DNA of 64,000 nt from Allobosea sp. AAP35 (lineage in GTDB: Bacteria; Pseudomonadota; Alphaproteobacteria; Rhizobiales; Beijerinckiaceae): contig NZ_LJHQ01000006.1 in NCBI RefSeq assembly GCF_001295925.1, forward strand, positions 1 through 64,000. The letters are read 5' to 3'. Position 1 is the stretch's first letter. The number at the start of each line of letters is the position of its first letter. The position numbers were made by a program, and so were the translations under genes. The notes beneath the pieces were generated by a model that was not told the DNA's origin, ran no database searches, and saw only the letters and a program-made list of their open reading frames with translations. Below, in pieces: positions 1 to 8,089 of the stretch.

Positions 1-493
1 GGCGCGGGCTGCCAATGGCGGGGCCTACCCGCCCGATCTGTCGGTTCTGGCCAAGGCGCGGACCTATGAGCGCGGTTTCCCGCGCTTCATCTTCGATATC
101 TTCACCCAGTACCAGGAGCAGGGTCCGGATTATATCGCCGCGCTGCTGACGGGATACAAGGATCCGCCGCCCGAGGGCGTCACCCTGCTGCCGGGTCAGT
201 ACTACAACACCTATATGCCCGGCCATCTCATCGCGATGCCGAACGTGCTCAACGATGGTCAGGTCGAGTTCCCCAAGGGGCCCGACGGCCAGGCGCAAGT
301 GCCCGAGACGGCGGCGCAATACGCCAAGGACGTGACGGCCTTTCTGATGTGGGCCGCCGAGCCGCATCTCGAGGCCCGCAAGCGCACGGGCCTGCAGGTG
401 ATGCTGTTCCTGCTGATCTTCGGCGGGCTGCTTTACTACACCAAGAAGAAGGTCTGGTCGCGCATGCCCGACGGCACGCCGGCGCACCACTGA
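1..493 (+). CDS. petC: Cytochrome c1, C-terminal part (cut by window start)
   Basis: This is the C-terminal 163 or so residues of the cytochrome c1 subunit of the bc1 complex (ubiquinol to cytochrome c electron transfer in the inner membrane). The frame is open from base 2. It carries the MPGHLIAMP segment typical of the region around the haem axial methionine. A single C-terminal membrane anchor follows (TGLQVMLFLLIFGGLLYYTKKK) and ends in basic residues, as usual for cytochrome c1. The haem-binding CxxCH lies upstream of the window. In alphaproteobacteria petC is the last gene of petABC, which fits the strong terminator directly downstream. Confidence 0.93.
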   Translation, partial: ARAANGGAYPPDLSVLAKARTYERGFPRFIFDIFTQYQEQGPDYIAALLTGYKDPPPEGVTLLPGQYYNTYMPGHLIAMPNVLNDGQVEFPKGPDGQAQVPETAAQYAKDVTAFLMWAAEPHLEARKRTGLQVMLFLLIFGGLLYYTKKKVWSRMPDGTPAHH

Positions 494-514
494 TCCCAGA
501 CTGCTTCAGGAGAG

Positions 515-541
515 AGCCCCGGAGACGGGGCTTTTTCGTTT
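515..541 (+). terminator. Rho-independent terminator after petC
   Basis: AGCCCCG (515-521), loop GAGA, CGGGGCT (526-532), then a T-rich tail TTTTTCGTTTTT. This is a canonical intrinsic terminator closing the pet operon and separating it from mtnP. Confidence 0.9.
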
Positions 542-631
542 TTCGTCCGCGATTGCGCCTGCCTCTGGCACGACGTGGCAAGACCGTCATACAAGGCTGG
601 TTGCCTCACGCCTCTGGCTGGAGAATCATCC

Positions 632-1510
632 ATGACCGCTGCCGTTCTGGGAATTATCGGTGGGTCAGGCATCTATGACCTGCCCGGGCTGACGGATCTG
701 CGCGAGGAGGCGATTGCGAGCCCCTGGGGCGAGCCGTCCGACGTTCTGCGAATCGGCCGCATCGGGCAGACGAAGATCGTTTTCCTGCCTCGGCATGGTC
801 GCGGCCACGCGATCCCGCCCTCCGAGATCAACTACCGCGCCAATATCGACGTGATGAAGCGCGCGGGGGTCACCGATCTCGTGTCGCTGTCGGCCTGCGG
901 TTCCTACAAAGCCGAGCTCTATCCCGGGCTCTTCGTGCTGGTCGATCAGTTCGTCGATCGCACCAGCGGCCGGCAAAGCTCTTTCTTCGGCCGGGGCTGC
1001 GTTGCGCATGTCTCGCTCGCGCATCCCGTTGGACCGGCCCTGCAAAGGCGCATCGCCGAAGCCGCGACCGCGGAGGTCCTGCCCTTCGTGCGCGGCGGCA
1101 CGTTGGTGACGATGGAGGGGCCGCAATTCTCGACCTATGCCGAATCGATGACCTACAAGACCCTCGGCTACGACCTGATCGGCATGACGGCGATGCCCGA
1201 GGCCAAGCTCGCCCGCGAGGCCGAGATCACCTACGCCACTGTCGCGATGGTCACCGACTACGATTGCTGGCACGAGGAGCATGGGCCGGTCGATGTCGCC
1301 TCCGTGGTCAAGGTGCTGCATGAGAACGCCGACAAGGCCAAGCGCCTGGTCGCCCGCCTCGCGAATGATTTCCCCGCACAGCGCATGCCCTGTCCTGCCG
1401 GTTCCCACAACGCGCTCGACAACGCCCTCATCACCGCGCCCGATGCGCGCGATCCCGCCCTGCTGGCCAAGCTCGATGCGGTGGCGGGGCGGGTCCTGAA
1501 AGCCTTGTGA
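632..1510 (+). CDS. mtnP: S-methyl-5'-thioadenosine phosphorylase
   Basis: Cytosolic phosphorolysis of methylthioadenosine (the by-product of polyamine and related SAM-dependent reactions) to adenine and 5-methylthioribose-1-phosphate. The 292-residue protein has the family signatures: phosphate-binding GGSGIYD near the N-terminus, PRHGRGH, the [14 protein letters not shown] block and DYDCW near the base-binding site. The ATG at 632 is chosen because GGAG sits at a good distance (ctggagaatcatcc) and the protein then begins directly with the conserved core. The frame extends further upstream but overlaps the petC terminator region. It is the first gene of a four-gene run with apt, mtnA and a class II aldolase. 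Confidence 0.95.
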   Translation: MTAAVLGIIGGSGIYDLPGLTDLREEAIASPWGEPSDVLRIGRIGQTKIVFLPRHGRGHAIPPSEINYRANIDVMKRAGVTDLVSLSACGSYKAELYPGLFVLVDQFVDRTSGRQSSFFGRGCVAHVSLAHPVGPALQRRIAEAATAEVLPFVRGGTLVTMEGPQFSTYAESMTYKTLGYDLIGMTAMPEAKLAREAEITYATVAMVTDYDCWHEEHGPVDVASVVKVLHENADKAKRLVARLANDFPAQRMPCPAGSHNALDNALITAPDARDPALLAKLDAVAGRVLKAL

Positions 1511-2043
1511 CGATCATGAACCTCGCCGACAGCATCCGCGCGATCCCGGACTATCCCAAGCCCGGTATCGTCTTTCGCGACATCACCACGCTTCTGGGCG
1601 ATGCGCGCGCGTTCCGCCGGGCAGTGGACGAGTTGGTGCAGCCCTTTGCCGGTCTGAAGATCGACAAGATTGCCGGAATCGAGGCGCGCGGCTTCATCTT
1701 GGGCGGCGCGGTGGCGCATCAGCTTTCGGCCGGTTTCGTACCGGTGCGCAAGAAGGGCAAGCTGCCGCATGAGACGGTCAGCGTGACCTATGAGCTCGAA
1801 TACGGCACGGACGAGATCGAGGTCCATAAGGATGCGGTGTCGCGAGGTGAACGCGTGCTGCTTGTGGACGATCTGATCGCCACCGGAGGCACGGCGGAGG
1901 GCGCCGTCAATCTGCTGTCGCAACTGGGTGCCGAAGTGGTTGCGGCCTGCTTCATCGTCGATCTGCCCGATCTCGGCGGCGCCGATCGAATCCGTCGGCT
2001 CGGCGTGCCGGTGCGCACACTGGTCGCGTTCGGCGGGCACTGA
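1507..2043 (+). CDS. apt: Adenine phosphoribosyltransferase
   Basis: Salvages adenine with PRPP to AMP, which here would recycle the adenine released by the preceding MtnP. The [18 protein letters not shown]-terminus and the PRPP loop [14 protein letters not shown] are diagnostic. The GTG at 1507 overlaps the mtnP stop codon (GTGA). An ATG at 1516 would give a start closer to most Apt proteins, and no convincing Shine-Dalgarno separates the two. Placement inside an MTA operon ties its function to MTA rather than general purine salvage. Confidence 0.95.
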   Translation: MTIMNLADSIRAIPDYPKPGIVFRDITTLLGDARAFRRAVDELVQPFAGLKIDKIAGIEARGFILGGAVAHQLSAGFVPVRKKGKLPHETVSVTYELEYGTDEIEVHKDAVSRGERVLLVDDLIATGGTAEGAVNLLSQLGAEVVAACFIVDLPDLGGADRIRRLGVPVRTLVAFGGH

Positions 2044-2055
2044 AGGCAGCTTGCT

Positions 2056-3165
2056 ATGAAAATCCATGGTCAGGCCTACCGCACGATTTGGCTCGCGCCC
2101 GATGGCTGGCGCGTGACCGTCATCGACCAGACAAGGCTACCGTTCCGCTTCGAGACGGTGACGTTGTCGTCTGCCGAGGCGGCGGCCGAGGCGATCCGCT
2201 CCATGATCGTGCGCGGCGCGCCACTGATAGGGGCGACCGCCGCCTATGGGATGGCGCTGGCAATGCGGGTGGAGGCCTCAGACGAAGCGCTGGAGGCCGC
2301 GCTGTCGCTGCTCGGCGCGACCCGGCCGACCGCGGTCAACCTGCACTGGGCCCTGGCGCGGATGCGTGACCGCCTGGTGCCGCTGGCGCCGCAGGATCGG
2401 GCGCTTGCGGCTTATGCCGAAGCGGCCGCGCTCTGCGATGAGGATGTCGCGCTGTGCCGGGCCATCGGCGAGCATGGATTGGGGCTGATCCGGGAGGTCG
2501 CCGCGCGGCGGCCGGCTGGCCAAACCATCAACATCCTGACGCATTGCAATGCCGGCTGGCTGGCGACCGTCGACTGGGGCACGGCGCTGGCGCCGATCTA
2601 TCTCGCCCATGATGCGGGCATCCCCGTGCATGTCTTTGTCGACGAGACGCGCCCGCGCAACCAGGGCGCGGCCCTGAGCGCCTATGAACTGGGCGCCCAT
2701 GGCGTGCCGCACACCGTGATCACCGACAATGCCGGCGGCCATCTGATGCAGCGCGGCCAGGTGGATATGGTGATCGTCGGGACCGACCGGACGACCGCGA
2801 CCGGCGATGTCGCCAACAAGATCGGGACCTATCTCAAGGCGCTCGCCGCCCATGACAACGGCGTGCCCTTCTATGTCGCGCTGCCCTCGCCGACCATCGA
2901 CTGGAGCCTGTCGGACGGCTTGCGCGAGATCCCGATCGAGGAGCGCTCGGCCCGCGAGGTTACCCATCTCAGCGGGCTGGGGGAGGATGGCGAGGTAGCG
3001 ACCTTCCGCGTCGTGGCTCCCGGCAGCGGTGCGGCCAACCCGGCCTTCGACGTCACGCCGGCACGCTTTGTCACCGGGCTGATCACGGAGCGCGGCGTCG
3101 CTGCTGCGTCGCGCGAGGGGCTGGCACGGTTGTTCCCCGACCTCGCACGCGCGGTGGCGGCATGA
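2056..3165 (+). CDS. mtnA: Methylthioribose-1-phosphate isomerase
   Basis: Isomerises 5-methylthioribose-1-phosphate to 5-methylthioribulose-1-phosphate. The protein is 369 residues, normal for the eIF2B-like MtnA family. The catalytic cysteine is in THCNAG (C164) and the catalytic aspartate in VGTDR (D244); the [16 protein letters not shown] motif is present near residue 50. It follows apt by 12 bases, and its TGA overlaps the ATG of the aldolase (ATGA), so translation is probably coupled. Its substrate is the MtnP product. Confidence 0.95.
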   Translation: MKIHGQAYRTIWLAPDGWRVTVIDQTRLPFRFETVTLSSAEAAAEAIRSMIVRGAPLIGATAAYGMALAMRVEASDEALEAALSLLGATRPTAVNLHWALARMRDRLVPLAPQDRALAAYAEAAALCDEDVALCRAIGEHGLGLIREVAARRPAGQTINILTHCNAGWLATVDWGTALAPIYLAHDAGIPVHVFVDETRPRNQGAALSAYELGAHGVPHTVITDNAGGHLMQRGQVDMVIVGTDRTTATGDVANKIGTYLKALAAHDNGVPFYVALPSPTIDWSLSDGLREIPIEERSAREVTHLSGLGEDGEVATFRVVAPGSGAANPAFDVTPARFVTGLITERGVAAASREGLARLFPDLARAVAA

Positions 3166-3806
3166 CCGAGGCTTTGCTGCGTGCCGAGATCGTCGCGGTG
3201 GCCCAGGCGATCGACAAGGCCGGCTTCTGCCCCTCCAAATCCGGCAATGTCTCGGCACGGACGGAAAGCGGTTTCCTGATCACGCCGTCTGGCTTGCCCT
3301 ATGCGCAGACGACGCCGGACGACCTGATCGCGCTTTCGCTCGAGGGTGTGGTGCTGTCGGGCACCCGCAAGCCCTCCTCGGAATGGCCTTTCCACGCGGC
3401 GATCTACCGGGCGCGAACCGAAGCGCAGGCGATCGTCCACACCCATTCGCCGCGCGCGACCGCGTTGTCCTCGACGCGGCGCGGCATTCCGGCGTTCCAC
3501 TACATGATCGCGCTGTGCGGCGGGGCGGATATCCGCTGCGCCGACTACGCCACCTTTGGCACGCCGGAACTGGCGGAGAATGCGGTGCGGGGGCTCGAAG
3601 GGCGCAAGGCGGTGCTGCTGGCCAATCACGGCGTCATCGCGCTCGGCGGATCGCTGGCGGGCGCGCACCAGATCGTCGCCGAAGTCGAGAATCTTGCCGG
3701 GCAATATCTCGACATCCTCGCCTCGGGGCTGGAGCCCGTCATCCTGGATGCCGAAGAGATGGCGCGGGTCGGTGCGAAGTTCGCAGGTTACGGCAAGGTC
3801 GGCTGA
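3162..3806 (+). CDS. Class II aldolase, likely methylthioribulose-1-phosphate aldolase (Ald2-like)
   Basis: Class II aldolase/adducin family, 214 residues. Glu74 (SSEWPFH), His93 and His95 (IVHTHSPR) and His156 (ANHGVIA) line up with the catalytic Glu and three zinc ligands of fuculose-phosphate-type aldolases. The gene directly follows mtnA with an ATGA overlap. No mtnB, mtnC, mtnD, mtnE or mtnK is near. The best reading is the aldolase of the MTA-DHAP shunt known from Rhodospirillum rubrum and some E. coli, which cleaves methylthioribulose-1-phosphate to DHAP and methylthioacetaldehyde. MtnB dehydratase belongs to the same fold family, so this is inference from context and retained aldolase residues. 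A 7-bp hairpin overlaps the stop codon. Confidence 0.75.
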   Translation: MTEALLRAEIVAVAQAIDKAGFCPSKSGNVSARTESGFLITPSGLPYAQTTPDDLIALSLEGVVLSGTRKPSSEWPFHAAIYRARTEAQAIVHTHSPRATALSSTRRGIPAFHYMIALCGGADIRCADYATFGTPELAENAVRGLEGRKAVLLANHGVIALGGSLAGAHQIVAEVENLAGQYLDILASGLEPVILDAEEMARVGAKFAGYGKVG

Positions 3807-3817
3807 GGCCAGCCGAC
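3798..3817. terminator. Inverted repeat between convergent genes (aldolase / MaoC)
   Basis: GTCGGCT (3798-3804), spacer GAGGCC, AGCCGAC (3811-3817). The left arm runs into the aldolase TGA and the right arm abuts the MaoC stop at 3818-3820. There is no U-run, so it is at most a weak bidirectional terminator or an mRNA 3'-end stabiliser. Confidence 0.4.
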
Positions 3818-4843
3818 TTAAGGCCGATTGCCAACCGGCCGCCGTTCGACGAAGACGCAGCCATCGAAGCTGAAGACCTGTTCGCCGTTTTGGTTGACGC
3901 CGGTGTTGCGGTGGAAGAACAGGCCCCATTGCGGGCGCGAGGCGCTGGCGCGCTTGTCGGTGACCTCGGAATGATAGGTGATGCGGTCTCCGGCGAAGAC
4001 CGGACGCGTCCAGCGCAGGTTCTTGAATCCCGGCGAGGGCCCGAGGCGCGGCGCATGGCCTGGCCCGAAGGCGGCAAGCTCGCGCCGACGATGAGTGACC
4101 ATGGTCGCCATCCAGACGGAAGCCGTATGCCAGCCAGAGGCTGCGAGCCGACCGAAGGACGAGGCCGCGGCGGCCGCCTCGTCCATGTGGAAGGGCTGCG
4201 GATCGAAGGCGCGCGCGAAGGCGATGATCTCGTCAGCCGTGAAGACGGTGCTGCCGAGCTCGAAGCGGTCGCCGATGGCGATGTCCTCGAAGAAGCGGGC
4301 GGCCTCCGTCGGGGCCGCTGGCGGCTCGATCGGGGAGGGGGAGGCCGGCGGCACGTAGCGGGCTGGATGGCTGAGCCAGTCGCCGGCCGGCTGCAGGGCC
4401 GCTATGCCGCGCCGGCCGAACATGATCCAGTTCGTCTGCTCCAGCACCAGCTCGTCGCGCTGGTTGAGGAGTTCGAGCCTGAAGCGCACCAGCCCCATTT
4501 CTGGGCGCGAGCGGGAGGGCTTGGCCTCGATGGCCGTGCGGCGGCCATGCAGCATGTCGCCGGGCTGAACCGGGCGCTGCCATTTGACCTCCTCGATGCC
4601 GGGCGCGCCCATGCCCGAGGAGTTGAGCAGGAAGCTCTCCGCCATCAGCCGCATCAGCAGCGAACAGCTATGCCAGCCCGAACCGATCAGCGTGCCGACA
4701 AAGCTCTCTGCCGCCTTCTCGGGATCGACATGGAAGTCCTGCGCATCGAAGCGCGAGGCGAAGGCGATGATGTCACCTTGCGAAACCGCGATGCTGCCGG
4801 TCGAAACGGTTTCGCCGACGATGAAGTCCTCGAAATACAGCAT
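3818..4843 (-). CDS. Tandem MaoC-like hotdog dehydratase
   Basis: 341 residues containing two MaoC-like hotdog domains, roughly residues 1-150 and 185-335. Both halves begin with the same pattern, FEDFIVGE / FEDIAIGD, followed by an IIAFA segment, a D-x-Q-x-FH motif (DAQDFHVD and DPQPFHMD) and SGWH. These proteins hydrate enoyl-CoA or act on related acyl thioesters, but the substrate cannot be told from sequence. The D-x-x-x-FH residues in both copies suggest both active sites could be functional. It starts 14 bases beyond the ychF stop on the same strand, so it is probably cotranscribed with ychF. Confidence 0.85.
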   Translation of the reverse strand: MLYFEDFIVGETVSTGSIAVSQGDIIAFASRFDAQDFHVDPEKAAESFVGTLIGSGWHSCSLLMRLMAESFLLNSSGMGAPGIEEVKWQRPVQPGDMLHGRRTAIEAKPSRSRPEMGLVRFRLELLNQRDELVLEQTNWIMFGRRGIAALQPAGDWLSHPARYVPPASPSPIEPPAAPTEAARFFEDIAIGDRFELGSTVFTADEIIAFARAFDPQPFHMDEAAAAASSFGRLAASGWHTASVWMATMVTHRRRELAAFGPGHAPRLGPSPGFKNLRWTRPVFAGDRITYHSEVTDKRASASRPQWGLFFHRNTGVNQNGEQVFSFDGCVFVERRPVGNRP

Positions 4844-4857
4844 CGCCGTCCGGGCCG

Positions 4858-5955
4858 TCAGTTCGCGAAGCGGAAATGCAGCACGTCGCCATCGGCGACG
4901 ACGTATTCCTTGCCTTCGAGCCGGAATTTGCCGGCCTCGCGCGCGCCGCTTTCGCCCTTGTTGGTGATGTAGTCGTCAAAGGCGATGGTTTCGGCGCGGA
5001 TATAGCCCTTTTCGAAATCGCTGTGGATCACGCCGGCAGCGGCTGGGCCCTTGGTGCCCTTCTCGATCGTCCAGGCGCGGGCCTCCTTGGGGCCGACGGT
5101 GAAATAGGTGACGAGGTCGAGCAGGGTGTAGCCCGCGCGGATGACGCGGTTCAGACCCGGCTCCTCCAGCCCGACGGCCTCGAGATAATCCTTCTGGTCG
5201 GCGGCGGGCAGCACCGCGATCTCGCTCTCGATCTTGGCCGAGACGACGACCGCGACCGCGTTCTCTTCCGCCGCGCGGGCCTTCACGGCCTCGGAAAAGG
5301 AATTGCCCTTGTCGGCGGCTGCCTCCTCGACATTGCAGACATAGAGCACCGGCTTGGAGGAGAGCAGGCCGAGCGTCTCGAAGGTCTTGCGCTCGTCGGC
5401 CGCGACCTGGACGAGCCGGGCCGGCTTGCCCTCGCGCAGCAGCACGAGGCAGCGGTTCATCAGATCGGCGAGTTCCTTGGCGTCCTTGTCGCCGGTCTTG
5501 GCCTTCTTCTCCAGCGGCTGCACGCGCTTCTCGAGGCTTTCGAGGTCGGCCAGCATCAACTCCGTCTCGATGATCTCGATGTCGTTAATCGGCGCGACCT
5601 TGCCCTCGACATGGGTAATGTCGCCATCCTCGAAGCAGCGCACGACATGGGCGATGGCGTCGCATTCGCGGATATTGGCGAGGAACTGGTTGCCCAGCCC
5701 TTCGCCCTTGGAGGCGCCGCGCACCAGCCCGGCGATATCGACGAAGGTCAGCCGCGTCGGGATGATCTCCTTCGAGCCCGCGATCGCGGCGAGCTTCTCC
5801 AGCCGCGGATCAGGCACCGCGACGTCGCCGACATTGGGCTCGATCGTGCAGAACGGGTAATTGGCCGCCTGGGCGGCCGCCGTCTGCGTCAGCGCGTTGA
5901 ACAGGGTCGACTTGCCGACATTCGGCAGGCCGACGATACCGCATTTGAAACCCAT
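4858..5955 (-). CDS. ychF: Ribosome-binding Obg-family ATPase YchF
   Basis: Universally conserved YchF/OLA1 P-loop protein of 365 residues, cytosolic and associated with ribosomes. The N-terminus has G1 motif GLPNVGKSTLFNALT, the DIAGLV G3 motif and, at the C-terminus, the TGS domain (from about residue 280, ending EYVVADGDVLHFRFAN). In many alphaproteobacteria ychF follows rplY and pth. Here it is separated from pth by a secreted-protein gene and a toxin-antitoxin locus. Confidence 0.96.
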   Translation of the reverse strand: MGFKCGIVGLPNVGKSTLFNALTQTAAAQAANYPFCTIEPNVGDVAVPDPRLEKLAAIAGSKEIIPTRLTFVDIAGLVRGASKGEGLGNQFLANIRECDAIAHVVRCFEDGDITHVEGKVAPINDIEIIETELMLADLESLEKRVQPLEKKAKTGDKDAKELADLMNRCLVLLREGKPARLVQVAADERKTFETLGLLSSKPVLYVCNVEEAAADKGNSFSEAVKARAAEENAVAVVVSAKIESEIAVLPAADQKDYLEAVGLEEPGLNRVIRAGYTLLDLVTYFTVGPKEARAWTIEKGTKGPAAAGVIHSDFEKGYIRAETIAFDDYITNKGESGAREAGKFRLEGKEYVVADGDVLHFRFAN

Positions 5956-5964
5956 GGTGGTCTT

Positions 5965-6409
5965 TCAGTTCTTCAAGACAAGATCTGCTGGCGTGCAGCG
6001 GAACGGGTTGATGATGGTGAGCCCGCGGAAATTCGCCCGGTCGCTCATATCCTCACTGAGAAAATAGCGACAGCCCGCATTGCTCGCGGCGGCTATGAGC
6101 AGACAGTCGAACCACTGGTAGCCAAGCGCGCCACGGACATCCCAAGCCAGTGCAGTATCCTGGCCGGTGATGGCAGCGTCGCCATAGGCCATCATCGAAT
6201 CGACTTCGTGCCGGATCGCGCTGAGCGGGCGATGAGCGTCATTCTTGAGCATCCACCGCGCGAGTTCGTTGAGAACCTGCAAGTTCACCGTCAGACTCTG
6301 GTTGTCCGCCAAGGCTTCCAGCCACGCCAAGGCTGCGATCCGCTTGCCGTCGGCCTTCAGGTCGCGCGTAAATCAGCACGTTGCTATCGACGAAGACCCT
6401 ATGGGTCAT
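5965..6409 (-). pseudogene. Frameshifted VapC-type PIN-domain toxin
   Basis: The N-terminal piece starts at ATG 6409 (THRVFVDSNVLIYAR, a PIN-domain start with its first acidic residue). It shifts out of frame near 6361-6368. The remainder (LAWLEALADNQSL to the end, including WFDCLLIAAASNAGCRYFLSEDM) continues in another frame to 5965. Restoring two bases at the CGCG run, to read TAC GCG CGC GAC CTG AAG, rejoins the frames into a normal toxin of about 148 residues. The start overlaps the antitoxin stop, as usual for type II operons. Either a genuine dinucleotide slippage mutation or a sequencing/assembly error explains it. Confidence 0.8.
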
Positions 6410-6629
6410 AAATCTGATCGCGGGTCGGAGCGTTGCCATCAGCATCCGTCAGGTCGAGCAGGGGGCCAGACAAGAACGCCGCCAATGCCGCGCGCTTGTC
6501 GCCGGGACGGCCGACACGCTCCTCGGCGAGTTCGGTCAGATATCTCGACACGCTTTTTCCCGAGCTCGCAGCTGCGATGCGAACCTTCGTCAGTGTCTGC
6601 TCAGGCATTGTGATCGTGACATTCTTCAC
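6399..6629 (-). CDS. Ribbon-helix-helix antitoxin (VapB-like) of the broken toxin locus
   Basis: 76 residues. The short N-terminal strand and helix (NVTITMPEQTLTKVRIAAASSGKSVSRYL) fit a ribbon-helix-helix DNA-binding antitoxin, followed by an acidic C-terminal tail for toxin binding. The start is GTG at 6629 with AGAGG upstream. Its stop overlaps the toxin ATG by 11 bases. The gene appears intact although its partner is frameshifted. Confidence 0.75.
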   Translation of the reverse strand: MKNVTITMPEQTLTKVRIAAASSGKSVSRYLTELAEERVGRPGDKRAALAAFLSGPLLDLTDADGNAPTRDQIYDP

Positions 6630-6647
6630 AGCAGCACCTCTGGCGCA

Positions 6648-6676
6648 GATATCGTGTTTCCGTGTTTTCGTGTCAA
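6648..6676 (-). promoter_or_regulatory. Candidate promoter of the broken vapBC locus
   Basis: Reading the minus strand: TTGACA (6676-6671), then a spacer containing three AAACACG-like direct repeats, then GATATC near the -10 position (6653-6648), with 17 bases between. The AACACG repeats could be antitoxin binding sites. The -35 is perfect and the -10 is poor. Confidence 0.4.
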
Positions 6677-6775
6677 TTGTGCTGGGCGTCGATGGTCACG
6701 CGAACGTGCGTGGTCGCCCAATTGTTCGAGGCGCAGGAATCGCCGGCGACCTCTTTGTATGATGGACGACGTCTC

Positions 6776-7372
6776 ATGCGTGCTTTCGCCACCGCTCTGG
6801 TCATCCTCGGCCTTACCGCGACCGCCTCCGCCCAGTCACCGACGACACGAATCCGCGGTGAGATCGAAAAGACTGAGGGCAACACGCTGATGGTCAAGAC
6901 GCTCGAAGGCGGCTCGGCAAACGTTGCGCTCACACCAGGATTTGCGGTCGGCGGTATCGTCAAGGCGACGACGGCCGACATCAAGAAGGGCAGCTTTATC
7001 GGCGTCGGCGCTCGGCCCCAGCCGGATGGATCGCTGCTGGCGGTGCAGGTCTTCATCTTCCCCGAGTCAATGCGCGGCGCGGGCGAGGGGCACCGCCCCT
7101 GGGGCGTGCTGCCGGATTCGACGATGACGAACGCCACGGTCGCCGAGACGGTCTCGCGTGTCGATGGCGCCAACATCATGCTGACCTATCCCGGCGGCGA
7201 GCAGAAGGTGGCGATCACGCCGGATGCCAACATCATCGTGGCGGCGCCGGCTCACGCCTCCGAACTCGTCGCGGGCGCACAGGTTGCGATGACGGCGACC
7301 AAGCAGGCCGATGGCAGCTTGACGGCGAGCCGCGTCACCATTGCCAGGCCCGGAACACAACTGCCCTACTGA
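6776..7372 (+). CDS. Secreted DUF5666-like protein
   Basis: 198 residues starting at ATG 6776, with an N-terminal signal peptide (MRAFATALVILGLTATASAQ). Two repeated beta-rich segments follow: TRIRGEIEKTEGNTLMVKT near residue 22 and TVAETVSRVDGANIMLTYPGGEQKVAITP near residue 120. This pattern resembles DUF5666/OB-like periplasmic proteins of unknown function. It lies alone on the plus strand between the toxin-antitoxin locus and pth. No enzymatic motif is visible. Confidence 0.6.
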   Translation: MRAFATALVILGLTATASAQSPTTRIRGEIEKTEGNTLMVKTLEGGSANVALTPGFAVGGIVKATTADIKKGSFIGVGARPQPDGSLLAVQVFIFPESMRGAGEGHRPWGVLPDSTMTNATVAETVSRVDGANIMLTYPGGEQKVAITPDANIIVAAPAHASELVAGAQVAMTATKQADGSLTASRVTIARPGTQLPY

Positions 7373-7383
7373 GCGGGCTCAGT
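7368..7383. terminator. Palindrome spanning two convergent stop codons
   Basis: ACTGAGC-GG-GCTCAGT is a perfect inverted repeat. It contains the TGA of the secreted-protein gene (7370-7372) and the TGA of pth (7379-7381, minus strand). It lacks a U-run and is a weak candidate for a shared 3' end. Confidence 0.4.
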
Positions 7384-7993
7384 CCTGGGTCTTCTCACCC
7401 AGCCGCTTCACGGCGCCATGCCCACGCGCATCCATGAACAGATGGACCTTGTTCTGGAAGCCGGCATCGTCATGGGCGGCGAGCAAGGCTGCATTGTCGG
7501 CGCAGGCGGTACAGAGATCCTCGACCCAGTTCTGCTCGGCCTTGCCGAAATCGTTCAGCACATAGGCATGGACGAGTTCCTTCAGGCCGGGATGGCCGAT
7601 GCCCATCCGCACGCGGCGATAGTCGTTGCCGATCGCGGCCGTGGTCGAGCGCAGGCCGTTATGGCCGGCGTTGCCGCCGCCGAGTTTGATGCGCAGTTTT
7701 GCGGGAGCAAGGTCGAGTTCGTCATGGAAGACGATGACATCGGCGGGCTCGACCTTGAAGAAGCGGGCCGCCTCGCCGATCGAGCGGCCCGACTCGTTCA
7801 TGTAGGTCTGCGGCTTGAGCAGGACGACTTTCTCAGCCCCGATCGTCGCCTCGCTGGCCTGGGCCTGGAAGCGCGAACGCCACGGCGAAGCGCGATGGAC
7901 GCGCGCGATCTCGTCGAGTGCCATGAAGCCGATATTGTGTCGGTTTCCGGCATAGCGGGAGCCCGGATTGCCCAGCCCTGCGAAGATCAGCAT
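7379..7993 (-). CDS. pth: Peptidyl-tRNA hydrolase
   Basis: Releases tRNA from peptidyl-tRNA that drops off ribosomes. The protein is 204 residues. [18 protein letters not shown] contains the catalytic His19, followed by QTYMNESG and the FHDELDL / [11 protein letters not shown] substrate-binding blocks. It lies downstream of rplY on the same strand, a widely conserved pairing, but a terminator hairpin intervenes. Confidence 0.96.
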   Translation of the reverse strand: MLIFAGLGNPGSRYAGNRHNIGFMALDEIARVHRASPWRSRFQAQASEATIGAEKVVLLKPQTYMNESGRSIGEAARFFKVEPADVIVFHDELDLAPAKLRIKLGGGNAGHNGLRSTTAAIGNDYRRVRMGIGHPGLKELVHAYVLNDFGKAEQNWVEDLCTACADNAALLAAHDDAGFQNKVHLFMDARGHGAVKRLGEKTQD

Positions 7994-8012
7994 GTCGGTT
8001 CAACCGCCTCAT

Positions 8013-8040
8013 AGCAAAACGGCCGGGAAATCCCGGCCGT
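8013..8040 (-). terminator. Rho-independent terminator between rplY and pth
   Basis: On the minus strand ACGGCCGGGA, a 2-nt loop and TCCCGGCCGT (a perfect 10-bp stem, 8040-8019) are followed by TTTTGC. It would end most rplY transcripts before pth, possibly allowing readthrough. Confidence 0.75.
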
Positions 8041-8089
8041 CTGCGTTGTATTAATCCAGCAATTTTGTCGATCAAGCCTTGGGCTTGGC

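Noticed and set aside
3383..4972. Long plus-strand open frame of 529 codons over the MaoC gene and part of the aldolase gene
   Set aside because: It is antisense or out of frame to well-supported genes and has Arg/Gly/Ala-rich composition without domains; long stop-free antisense frames are expected at this GC content.
4876..6411. Plus-strand open frame of 511 codons opposite ychF and the broken toxin gene
   Set aside because: Entirely antisense to ychF, no domain pattern, explained by low stop-codon frequency in GC-rich antisense strands.
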